Of a stretch of 64,000 nucleotides of DNA, positions 17,452 to 26,372 are shown piece after piece (the stretch's first letter is position 1; every line of letters begins with the position of its first letter). This DNA comes from Dysgonomonas sp. 216. Lineage in GTDB: Bacteria > Bacteroidota > Bacteroidia > Bacteroidales > Dysgonomonadaceae. The translations under genes and the position numbers were made by a program. The stretch spans positions 1-64,000 of the forward strand of contig NZ_QVMM01000017.1 of assembly GCF_010501065.1 (NCBI RefSeq), read 5' to 3'. Under the pieces are notes generated by a model, which had not been told where the DNA came from, ran no database searches, and saw only the letters and a program-made list of their open reading frames with translations.

Positions 17452-20400
17452 ATGAGCAAAAAAGTTTTAGGTCTAGATCTCGGTACAAATTCAATAGGCT
17501 GGGCTTTAGTAAACTACATAGAAAGTATTCAGGAAAATAAATTTCAACCCTCTGATATTATTGATATTGGCAGTCGTATCATACCTATGGACGCTGCCAC
17601 ATTAAGTGATTTTGACAATGGTAATCTGAAAACGCAGGCTGCCGAGCGAACAAGATATCGGAGCGCTCGTCGTCTTCTTGAAAGGTATTTATTGCGACGC
17701 GAGCGCTTGCATAGAGTGTTACATATTTTAGGCTTTCTGCCCGAACATTATGCTAAATGTATTGATTTTCAAAAAAAACAAGGTCAGTTCTTACCCAATA
17801 CTGAGCCTAAGATAGCCTATTTTCTAAACGATGAAACCGGGAAATATGAATTCTATTTTAAAGAATCATTTGCAGAAATGATACAGGATTTTATCAAGTG
17901 TCAGCCCGAATTAGTAAAAGATGGCAAAAAAGTACCTTACGATTGGACTATCTATTATTTGAGAAAAAAAGCCTTGTCGGAACAAATATCGAAAGAGGAA
18001 TTAGCTTGGCTGATTCTGCATTTCAACCAGAAGCGAGGCTACTATCAGCAAAGAGGAGAAGAAGAAGATATAAACGAGGCTAAAGAATACCAAAAACTAC
18101 GAGTTGTTAATGTAGAGGATTCAGGAGATAAAAAAGGAGATGCTATATGGTATAATGTGCTTCTGGAAAACGGAGATACTTACAAGAGGTTGAGCAGAAT
18201 GCCTCTCGATTGGATAGGTAAAACAAAAGAGTTTATTGTTACATCCAAGATAGATAAGAATAATAACGAAAGACGCACTTATAGTATCCCGACCGAAGGA
18301 GACTGGACACTGGTGAAAAAACGAACCGAGAAAGAAATAGACGAATCGTACAAAACGGTTGGTTCTTATATTTATGACACATTATTAATAGATCCTGATC
18401 AGAAAATAAAAGGGAAACTCATTCAAACTATAGAGCGTACATTCTATCGAAAAGAACTTAATCAGATACTAAATAAGCAGAAAGAATTTCATTCTGAGCT
18501 AAATAATCCCCAATTATATAGTCTTTGTATTGAGGATTTATATAAAAGTAATAAGGCTTATTGTAACAGTATCCGAAACAAAAACTTTGAGTATCTCTTT
18601 ATTGATGATATTATCTTCTATCAACGCCCGCTCAAGAGTAAAAAATCATTGATCGAAAATTGCCAATATGAATACAGAACGTATAAAAACCCAAAAACAG
18701 AAGAAGTCGAAAAAGAATGTCTGAAATGTATTTCCAAATCGCATCCGTTATTTGAAGAATTCAGACTATGGCAATTTCTGAAAAACGTGAGAATTATCAG
18801 AAAGGAAGATCGTGTGGATGTTACTGCTCTGTATTTGCCTGATGACGACAGCTATGTTGCATTGTTTGATAGATTGAAGGAAAAGAAAGAAGTAGCAGAG
18901 AAGTCTTTATTATCATTAGTGAAAAGTGCTAAACTTAAAGATACTGAATATGCTTGGAATTATGGCGATCGCTCATTGCCAATGTGTCCTACACATGCCG
19001 AAATTGTAACTCGGCTTAAGCATGTTAAGTTGGATGAAAATTTTCTTACACCGCAAATAGAAGAACATTTGTGGCATATACTGTATTCTGTAAGCGATAA
19101 ACAGGAGCTAGAGCAGGCTCTAGAATCTTTTGCTATAAAATATGAAATAGGGCATCTGGACGAATTTGTTGCAGAATTTAAAAAAGTTAAACCATTTGAT
19201 AAAGACTATGCTTCATATTCGTCAAAAGCGATTAAAAAACTGCTTCCGTTGATGAGGATAGGAAAGTATTGGAATGAAAATGCCATTGATAAAAAGACAA
19301 AAGAACGAATCGATAAAATTATAGATGGAGAGCATTGTGAAACAATAAATGAGATAACCCGCGAAAAGGTGAAAAAAGAACTGGGTGAAGAATTAAATAT
19401 CACTTACTTTAAAGGATTACCACTCTGGCTGGCTTGTTATGTAGTATACAATCGTCATTCCGAAGCAAGCGAAACAACAAGATGGAAATCGCCGGAAGAT
19501 ATAGATAAGTTCTTGAAAGCCTTCAAACAACACTCCCTTCGCAATCCGGTAGTAGAGCAAATTATTACAGAAACCCTACGAGTAGTACGCGATATTTGGG
19601 TAAAACATGGTAGTTTATCAGAAATACACATAGAATTAGGGCGTGAGATGAAGAACCCTGCAAATAAACGGCAGGAAATAACCCGCAGGAATCTAGAAAA
19701 TGAAAATACGAACCTACGTATAAAAGCATTATTATCTGAATTAAAGAACGAGGGAAACGATGTGCGGCCAGAGTCATTATCTCAACAGGAACGCCTCAAG
19801 ATATATGAAGAAGGAGTATTAGGTTCAGATATCGAAATACCGGAAGATATTATCAAAATTACCCGTCAGAAACAACCCTCACAATCCGAGATTGTGAGGT
19901 ATAAGTGTTGGTTGGAACAAGGATATTGCTCTCCATACACGGGAAAGCCTATCCCTTTGGGGCGATTATTCACTAATGAATATGATATAGAACATATTAT
20001 TCCGCAAGCCCGTTATTATGATGATTCGTTCAGTAATAAAATAATTTGCGAAAGTGCTGTCAATAAAGATAAAGGCAGCATGCTGGCCTGTGAATATATC
20101 AGATTGCAGGGAGGGAAGAATATTGAACTTGGCAATGGGAAACAGGTACTTGTTCTTTCTTCCAATGAGTATGAGGACTTTGTTAAACGTAATTTCAGAA
20201 ACTCTCCTCTAAAAAAGAAAAAACTGCTGATGGACGAGATTCCAGACGATTTTATTGAGCGGCAAATGAATGACACACGCTATATCAGCCGATATATAAA
20301 AGGATTGTTGTCGAATGTTGTCAGGGAAGAAAACGAACAGGAAGCCACATCAAAAAATATAATTTCAATTACAGGAGCCGTAACATCGAAACTAAAAGAA

Positions 20401-21876
20401 GATTGGGGGCTTAATGATGTGTGGAATAAAATTGTTACTCCTCGTTTCGAGAGGCTAAACAAGCTGACTAACTCCGATAGTTATGGGTATTGGGTTGATA
20501 AACAGATATTCAGAGTTCAAGTGCCGGAAGAGAATCAGAGAGGATTCAGCAAAAAACGTATAGATCATCGGCATCATGCTATGGATGCGCTTGTTGTAGC
20601 ATGTGCGACTCGCTCTCATGTTAATTATCTGAATAATCAGTCAGCCAAATCGTCTTTTAAGGAAACCCGTTACGATCTGAAAATGAAGTTATGTTCAAAA
20701 AACAAGCAGGGAAAGTGGTTGTTCGATAAGCCATGGAATACTTTTACGCAAGATACGCAATCGGCTCTGAACAATATTATTATCAGCTTTAAACAAAATC
20801 AGCGTATAATTAATAAATCGACGAATAAATATCAAAAATTCGAAGATGGTATCAAGAAATTGGATCCACAAGCAAGTGGCGATAATTGGGCCATCCGTAA
20901 ACCATTGCATAAAGAAACTGTTTATGGAAGAGTGAATCTGCAGTTAAAGAAAATGGTTAGTTTGTCTGTCGCTTTAGACAATTGGAAAATGATCGTAGAT
21001 AAGGATATACGTGATAAAATAAAATTGTTGTTTGATGAAAAGTTTGATAAAAAACAGATTCTAGTCTATTTCAAAAAAGTTGGAAATAGATACAATCAGA
21101 GAGATATATCAAAGCTTGAGGTATACTATTTTAGTGATGAAAAAGAACCTTTAGTTGCAACGCGTAAGGCGCTGGACAGTAGCTTTACTGTTAAAAATAT
21201 AAATGCTGTAACAGATACAGGTATCCGTCAAATATTGTTGCGTCATCTCGAACAATATCAAGGAAAAGCAGAAGATGCTTTTTCGCCAGAAGGTATTGAT
21301 GAAATGAATAAAAATATTCGAATTCTGAATAATGGCAAAGCTCATAAACCTATTTACAAAGTTCGCGTATCAGAAACTTTAGGTAATAAATTCAATGTCG
21401 GCAATCGAGGGAATAGAAAGGTGAAATATGTAGAAGCAGCACAAGGAACAAATTTGTTTTTCGCTGTTTATCAGACTGACGAAGGTAAACGCAGCTTCGA
21501 AACCATTCCTCTAAATGTTGTTATTGAAAATCTTAAGCGGGGAGAAAATGCCGCTTCTCCGACAAATGAGAAAGGTGAGAGATTGTTATTTACTCTTTCG
21601 CCTAATGATTTGGTATATGTTCCCTCCGAAGATCAATTGGAAAATAAGGTCAGCATAGAGGATGTTGAAAAGAATAAAGATAGGATATACAAATTTGTGA
21701 GTTGCACAGGAAACGAGGGACATTTTATCCCTTATTACATTGCATCGGCTATCGTTCCAACAACAGAACTGGGGGCAAATAATAAAGCTCAAAGATCTTG
21801 GACTGGTGAAATGATAAAAGAAATGTGTTTAAAAATAGAAATAGATAGATTAGGTAAGATAACGGAACGTATTTAG
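17452..21876 (+). CDS. cas9: type II-C CRISPR endonuclease Cas9
   Basis: This encodes 1474 aa from ATG 17452; an upstream in-frame TTG (17422) precedes the conserved start and is unlikely. RuvC-I is VLGLDLGTNSIGWAL with Asp9. The Arg-rich bridge helix follows at about 60-90 (ERTRYRSARRLLERYLLRR). RuvC-II is IHIELGREMKN (Glu about 727), HNH is YDIEHIIPQARYYDDS with SNKI (His about 846), and RuvC-III is DHRHHAMDALVVA (about 1040). All catalytic residues are present, so it should cut both strands. The length fits the long Bacteroidetes II-C clade. There is no csn2 or cas4. tracrRNA is divergent upstream; cas1 and cas2 follow. Confidence 0.97.
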   Translation: MSKKVLGLDLGTNSIGWALVNYIESIQENKFQPSDIIDIGSRIIPMDAATLSDFDNGNLKTQAAERTRYRSARRLLERYLLRRERLHRVLHILGFLPEHYAKCIDFQKKQGQFLPNTEPKIAYFLNDETGKYEFYFKESFAEMIQDFIKCQPELVKDGKKVPYDWTIYYLRKKALSEQISKEELAWLILHFNQKRGYYQQRGEEEDINEAKEYQKLRVVNVEDSGDKKGDAIWYNVLLENGDTYKRLSRMPLDWIGKTKEFIVTSKIDKNNNERRTYSIPTEGDWTLVKKRTEKEIDESYKTVGSYIYDTLLIDPDQKIKGKLIQTIERTFYRKELNQILNKQKEFHSELNNPQLYSLCIEDLYKSNKAYCNSIRNKNFEYLFIDDIIFYQRPLKSKKSLIENCQYEYRTYKNPKTEEVEKECLKCISKSHPLFEEFRLWQFLKNVRIIRKEDRVDVTALYLPDDDSYVALFDRLKEKKEVAEKSLLSLVKSAKLKDTEYAWNYGDRSLPMCPTHAEIVTRLKHVKLDENFLTPQIEEHLWHILYSVSDKQELEQALESFAIKYEIGHLDEFVAEFKKVKPFDKDYASYSSKAIKKLLPLMRIGKYWNENAIDKKTKERIDKIIDGEHCETINEITREKVKKELGEELNITYFKGLPLWLACYVVYNRHSEASETTRWKSPEDIDKFLKAFKQHSLRNPVVEQIITETLRVVRDIWVKHGSLSEIHIELGREMKNPANKRQEITRRNLENENTNLRIKALLSELKNEGNDVRPESLSQQERLKIYEEGVLGSDIEIPEDIIKITRQKQPSQSEIVRYKCWLEQGYCSPYTGKPIPLGRLFTNEYDIEHIIPQARYYDDSFSNKIICESAVNKDKGSMLACEYIRLQGGKNIELGNGKQVLVLSSNEYEDFVKRNFRNSPLKKKKLLMDEIPDDFIERQMNDTRYISRYIKGLLSNVVREENEQEATSKNIISITGAVTSKLKEDWGLNDVWNKIVTPRFERLNKLTNSDSYGYWVDKQIFRVQVPEENQRGFSKKRIDHRHHAMDALVVACATRSHVNYLNNQSAKSSFKETRYDLKMKLCSKNKQGKWLFDKPWNTFTQDTQSALNNIIISFKQNQRIINKSTNKYQKFEDGIKKLDPQASGDNWAIRKPLHKETVYGRVNLQLKKMVSLSVALDNWKMIVDKDIRDKIKLLFDEKFDKKQILVYFKKVGNRYNQRDISKLEVYYFSDEKEPLVATRKALDSSFTVKNINAVTDTGIRQILLRHLEQYQGKAEDAFSPEGIDEMNKNIRILNNGKAHKPIYKVRVSETLGNKFNVGNRGNRKVKYVEAAQGTNLFFAVYQTDEGKRSFETIPLNVVIENLKRGENAASPTNEKGERLLFTLSPNDLVYVPSEDQLENKVSIEDVEKNKDRIYKFVSCTGNEGHFIPYYIASAIVPTTELGANNKAQRSWTGEMIKEMCLKIEIDRLGKITERI

Positions 21877-21954
21877 TAAATAACCTTGAAAGCTAATCAC
21901 AACTAACTCTACATGTGTATAGTGAGTTCGAGCTTTTTATTTACTAAATACGTT
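21866..21954 (-). ncRNA. orphan crRNA-like element between cas9 and cas1 (candidate)
   Basis: An 18-nt exact copy of the repeat end (21886-21903) stands alone here. Read leftward it is the first 18 nt of the crRNA repeat, the part that pairs with tracrRNA. It is preceded by a spacer-like stretch (21933-21904) whose last 11 nt, ATGTAGAGTTA, also occur at 22066-22076 upstream of cas1. Perfect 18-bp inverted repeats (21866-21883 and 21937-21954) enclose the unit; each arm is itself nearly palindromic (TATTTA-G-TAAATA). The left arm overlaps the cas9 stop. No consensus promoter is visible on either strand, so expression is unproven. It could instead be a decayed repeat. Confidence 0.45.
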
Positions 21955-22243
21955 AACAAACTGTCTCTCTAATGGGAAGAGAAGATGTTATAAATGAATT
22001 GTAAATGAACGCATCATCCATCCGACTCTTTTATTTAAGTTTCGTAAAGATATATAAATTTATATATGTAGAGTTATAAAAGTTAAATTTATTTATATGT
22101 AATATTTAACAGCATCTTATAAACATGATATAGTAATGTGTAATATACTAAAAACGTATTTTTCTTTATTTTTAACGAAATACAATCTGATTATTAGCTT
22201 AATAGTTTTTTGATGTTTTTTATTTAATCTAAAACCTTAGTTT
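21955..22243. promoter_or_regulatory. AT-rich leader of cas1-cas2 with candidate seed target
   Basis: No gene is seen in this stretch. It contains ATGTAGAGTTA at 22066-22076 on the plus strand, identical to the 11 nt next to the orphan repeat, followed by TAAAAG where a PAM would lie. Several A/T-only palindromic runs surround it. A weak -33/-7-like pair (TTTCG near 22040 and TATATATG near 22061) could drive cas1, but it is a poor consensus match. Confidence 0.35.
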
Positions 22244-23179
22244 ATGATAAAGAAAACACTATACTTTGGTAATCCTGCATATTTGAGTTTGGCGAACAAA
22301 CAAATGATAATAAAGTTGCCCGAAGTCGAAAATGCGAATGTTCCAGATTTATTCAAAGAACAATCTAAAAGAAGTGTGCCTATAGAAGATGTCGGAGTGG
22401 TTATTCTAGATAATAAACGGATCACTATTACACATGGACTGATAGAAGAGCTTCTGGAAAATAATGTAGCTCTTGTTACTTGCGATTCTTCACGAATGCC
22501 TGTAGGATTAATGCTTCCTTTGTGCGGGCATTCTACGCAGACCGAACATTTTCGCGAACAAATGGAAGCTACACTACCTCTTAAGAAGCAACTTTGGCAA
22601 CAAACAATTAAAGCAAAAATTAAGAATCAGGCTATTCTTCTAGAATCAACAAGAAATATTGATTCAACCCCAATGTTCAAATGGGCTGACAATGTAAAAA
22701 GCGGAGATTCGGATAACTATGAAGCGCAAGCCGCAGCCTATTTCTGGATGAATATTTTTTCTGATATTCCTGATTTTCGCCGCCATAGGGAAGGAGTCCC
22801 TCCTAATAACTTGTTAAATTATGGTTACGCTATTTTGCGAGCGGTCATTGCCCGTGCTCTGGTTTCATCGGGGATGCTGCCATCGTTAGGCATTTTTCAT
22901 AGAAATAAATACAATGCTTATTGCCTGGCTGATGACATTATGGAGCCTTATCGTCCAGTGGTCGATAAGGTTGTAATTGATATAGTCGACACTCGTTCTG
23001 ATATATCAGAGCTGAATATCGAATTGAAACAAATACTTTTATCTATTCCTGCTCAGGATGTAATGATGAATGGGAAACGACGTCCTCTATTAGTTGCGGC
23101 ATCGCAAACTGCGGCAAGTTTATACAAATGTTTTTCGGGAGAATTCCGCAAAATTGTATATCCTGATATAATTGTTTGA
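22244..23179 (+). CDS. cas1: CRISPR-associated endonuclease Cas1 (type II)
   Basis: This encodes 311 aa, the usual type II Cas1 length. It starts MIKKTLYFGNPAYLSL, typical for the family's N-terminal beta domain. The C-terminal catalytic domain has NLLNYGYAILRAVIARAL followed by LGIFHRNKYNAYCLADDIMEP, with the metal-binding His and acidic residues. With Cas2 it integrates new spacers. Its stop is followed six bases later by the cas2 ATG, so the two are co-transcribed. The 367-bp gap from cas9 holds the orphan repeat element, so separate control from cas9 is possible. Confidence 0.95.
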   Translation: MIKKTLYFGNPAYLSLANKQMIIKLPEVENANVPDLFKEQSKRSVPIEDVGVVILDNKRITITHGLIEELLENNVALVTCDSSRMPVGLMLPLCGHSTQTEHFREQMEATLPLKKQLWQQTIKAKIKNQAILLESTRNIDSTPMFKWADNVKSGDSDNYEAQAAAYFWMNIFSDIPDFRRHREGVPPNNLLNYGYAILRAVIARALVSSGMLPSLGIFHRNKYNAYCLADDIMEPYRPVVDKVVIDIVDTRSDISELNIELKQILLSIPAQDVMMNGKRRPLLVAASQTAASLYKCFSGEFRKIVYPDIIV

Positions 23180-23185
23180 TTGCAA

Positions 23186-23524
23186 ATGAGCTTATCCAGA
23201 TTAAACGAATACAGAATTATGTGGGTAATGGTATTTTTTGATTTGCCGACTGAGACGAAGAAAGAGCGAAAAATGTATGCGGATTTTCGAAAAAAACTAA
23301 TACAAGATGGTTTTACTATGTTTCAATTTTCAATTTACTTACGACATTGTGTTAGTAGAGAAAATGCAGCTGTACACATTGCTAGAGTGAAAAAAAGCTT
23401 ACCACCAAAAGGCTATGTCGGAATTTTATGTGTTACAGATAAACAATTTGAAGCAATGGAACTCTTTTATGAAAAAAAGGAAAAGAATATATCTACCCCA
23501 TACCAACAATTGGAATTATTTTAG
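23186..23524 (+). CDS. cas2: CRISPR-associated protein Cas2
   Basis: This encodes 112 aa from ATG 23186; a TTG at 23180 is in frame but less likely. MWVMVFFDLPTETKKERK holds the first beta strand and the conserved Asp. The ferredoxin-like fold is clear from YADFRKKLIQDGFTMFQFSIYL. It forms the integration complex with Cas1. The gene ends just before a bidirectional terminator, and the array begins about 110 bp further on. Confidence 0.95.
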   Translation: MSLSRLNEYRIMWVMVFFDLPTETKKERKMYADFRKKLIQDGFTMFQFSIYLRHCVSRENAAVHIARVKKSLPPKGYVGILCVTDKQFEAMELFYEKKEKNISTPYQQLELF

Positions 23525-23525
23525 A

Positions 23526-23561
23526 AAACAAAGAATCAGGAATTTTCCTGATTCTTTGTTT
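23526..23561. terminator. bidirectional terminator between cas2 and the CRISPR array
   Basis: A perfect 16-bp stem (23526-23541 with 23546-23561) has a 4-nt loop and begins two bases after the cas2 stop. T-rich tails lie on both sides, so it can end the rightward cas transcript and the leftward array transcript. Confidence 0.85.
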
Positions 23562-23632
23562 GGATATACACATTTTTTTAAATCTAAATTTTGTTGTAAT
23601 CTTTTGATATATAGCACTTATATTGAGGGTAT
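23562..23632. other. cas2-proximal flank of the array (possible adaptation leader)
   Basis: This is AT-rich sequence between the terminator and the first intact repeat. The repeat here is intact, while the far end of the array is degenerate, so new spacers were probably added on this side even though transcription runs toward it. Confidence 0.4.
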
Positions 23633-26186
23633 ACTGTATATCCTCAGCTAATATACTAATTTGAAAGCTAATCACAACCGCCGGTTGTAGGGTCTTCGTA
23701 TATTATCAACTGTATATCCTCAGCTAATATACTAATTTGAAAGCTAATCACAACCGCCGGGTGGCAAAGCTGCGAAAGCAAAAGACTGTATATCCTCAGC
23801 TAATATACTAATTTGAAAGCTAATCACAACTTGTTGAACGAACCTTTGAGTGGTCGCCAAACTGTATATCCTCAGCTAATATACTAATTTGAAAGCTAAT
23901 CACAACGTCAAGCCAAACAGGATTTGGAGGATTTGAACTGTATATCCTCAGCTAATATACTAATTTGAAAGCTAATCACAACCATGCCTTAAACCTGTCA
24001 TTGTAAAAGTCGACTGTATATCCTCAGCTAATATACTAATTTGAAAGCTAATCACAACTCTCTGTGGTAAGCGCTTGTTATCCCCTATACTGTATATCCT
24101 CAGCTAATATACTAATTTGAAAGCTAATCACAACTGAAATCCCGTACAGATTCACATTATTTATACTGTATATCCTCAGCTAATATACTAATTTGAAAGC
24201 TAATCACAACTGAGAAAGAACGTAAAAAAAATGGTTGGAAACTGTATATCCTCAGCTAATATACTAATTTGAAAGCTAATCACAACTGAGCGGTTACGAA
24301 GCATTTATGACCGAATACTGTATATCCTCAGCTAATATACTAATTTGAAAGCTAATCACAACAATCCCGTACAGATTCACATTATTTATTTAACTGTATA
24401 TCCTCAGCTAATATACTAATTTGAAAGCTAATCACAACACATGGCTTCTGCTGCTTGTGCGTCACGCAACTGTATATCCTCAGCTAATATACTAATTTGA
24501 AAGCTAATCACAACCTCTATTATACATGATTCAAAATTTTAATAACTGTATATCCTCAGCTAATATACTAATTTGAAAGCTAATCACAACTGCGTTCGTT
24601 TTTATGCCGGGGGTTCACATACTGTATATCCTCAGCTAATATACTAATTTGAAAGCTAATCACAACCCCGCACCGCTTAAACCGTCTCTTATTGCACACT
24701 GTATATCCTCAGCTAATATACTAATTTGAAAGCTAATCACAACTTAGATTTTTCGGCGTAAAATTGTATATTAACTGTATATCCTCAGCTAATATACTAA
24801 TTTGAAAGCTAATCACAACGCTTCGCTTGATGCTGTTGCATTTGCTCCTACTGTATATCCTCAGCTAATATACTAATTTGAAAGCTAATCACAACTGATC
24901 TGTGATACTATTCTAAATACAGTCCACTGTATATCCTCAGCTAATATACTAATTTGAAAGCTAATCACAACCTCTTATGGCTTTTTCACATTCTTTTTTC
25001 GACTGTATATCCTCAGCTAATATACTAATTTGAAAGCTAATCACAACATAACCTACTCTCTCGCTTCTCTCTTGTAGACTGTATATCCTCAGCTAATATA
25101 CTAATTTGAAAGCTAATCACAACTTAAAAGCTATACACACCTTACTTGATAAACTGTATATCCTCAGCTAATATACTAATTTGAAAGCTAATCACAACCT
25201 AGAGTAGTTATTACTCTAGTAGATTTATACTGTATATCCTCAGCTAATATACTAATTTGAAAGCTAATCACAACTAGTCGATTTTTGAGACTTTTTCCAC
25301 TTACACTGTATATCCTCAGCTAATATACTAATTTGAAAGCTAATCACAACCAGTTTTCACACATTGACATGAGGGTTTGTACTGTATATCCTCAGCTAAT
25401 ATACTAATTTGAAAGCTAATCACAACGTTTTTTATTTTCTTCCATTCCAATAAAATACTGTATATCCTCAGCTAATATACTAATTTGAAAGCTAATCACA
25501 ACGGTGTGTCGTCCATTCCTAAAAATACCCCTACTGTATATCCTCAGCTAATATACTAATTTGAAAGCTAATCACAACTAAAAAGCTATACACACCTTAC
25601 TTGATAATACTGTATATCCTCAGCTAATATACTAATTTGAAAGCTAATCACAACATTATATTGTAAATGTATTGATTTTTTTATACTGTATATCCTCAGC
25701 TAATATACTAATTTGAAAGCTAATCACAACCGTTAGTTAATTTAGCACTATACTACTTGAACTGTATATCCTCAGCTAATATACTAATTTGAAAGCTAAT
25801 CACAACTTTGTTTCTACTGCCTCTCTTTCTGCTTCGACTGTATATCCTCAGCTAATATACTAATTTGAAAGCTAATCACAACCGTTGCCGAACAGGCCAA
25901 AGCTGCAGCAATACTGTATATCCTCAGCTAATATACTAATTTGAAAGCTAATCACAACACTTTTCATCATTTAACCTTTGTTCTTCTTACTGTATATCCT
26001 CAGCTAATATACTAATTTGAAAGCTAATCACAACTTCAATCCATTCATCACTTTTACTTTCATCACTGTATATCCTCAGCTAATATACTAATTTGAAAGC
26101 TAATCACAACCATCCAATAATGGGTCAAGTATATTTTCATACTGTATATCCTCAGCTAATATACTAATTTGAAAGCTAATCACAAC
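23633..26186 (-). CRISPR. type II-C CRISPR array, 34 repeats of 46 bp with 33 spacers
   Basis: The repeat starts ACTGTATATCCTCAGC and ends AAAGCTAATCACAAC on the plus strand. In crRNA sense it starts GTTGTGATTAGCTTTCAAAT. Spacers are mostly 30 nt, with one of 31 (24667) and one of 29 (25124); the period is 76 bp. Repeats read as essentially identical. The orientation (leftward) follows from the tracrRNA anti-repeat. Each repeat holds TTG at positions 2-4, 19 nt, then TATATTAG at 24-31, resembling a Bacteroidetes promoter, so crRNAs may start within repeats. Spacers 7 and 10 overlap by 27 nt; spacers 20 and 26 are near-identical. Confidence 0.98.
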
Positions 26187-26372
26187 GCTGCATTTGGTTG
26201 TCCTTCCGTTTTGGTTACTGTAATCCGCGTCAGGAATTCCCTTCGTTTCGATCTGGAGGAACTCGATACATGGATGAGATCGGGAGCACCAAAAATCATA
26301 AACCTTGGGCTTCAAAAACTCAAAGAAAATAACGATAGTCAAACAACAAATAACATTAATAATTCATTGTAA
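26187..26372 (+). pseudogene. truncated helix-turn-helix (excisionase-like) gene fused to the array end
   Basis: The frame running out of the last repeat encodes GCPS followed by RVRNSLRFDLEELDTWMRSG, like the end of HTH_17/excisionase proteins, and stops at 26370-26372. The 5' half is missing and the frame has no start outside repeat sequence. A partial repeat (ACTGTA at 26217) lies exactly 30 nt after the last intact repeat, so a 34th spacer and a decayed repeat overlap this gene remnant. It may mark where the array met a mobile element. Confidence 0.45.

Noticed and set aside
21886..21936. The repeat copy after cas9 read as the tracrRNA anti-repeat
   Set aside because: It lacks a nexus and a proper terminator, while 17292-17371 has all tracrRNA parts and a perfect promoter.
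23415..23675. Frames running through cas2 into the first repeats
   Set aside because: They overlap cas2 in another frame or are translations of terminator and repeat DNA, with no domain.
23633..26186. Spacers matching the prophage or other parts of this window (self-targeting)
   Set aside because: Reading by eye I found no convincing match; a proper search is needed to exclude partial ones.
26100..26342. Minus-strand frame over the last repeats
   Set aside because: It is mostly repeat sequence and is antisense to the HTH remnant.
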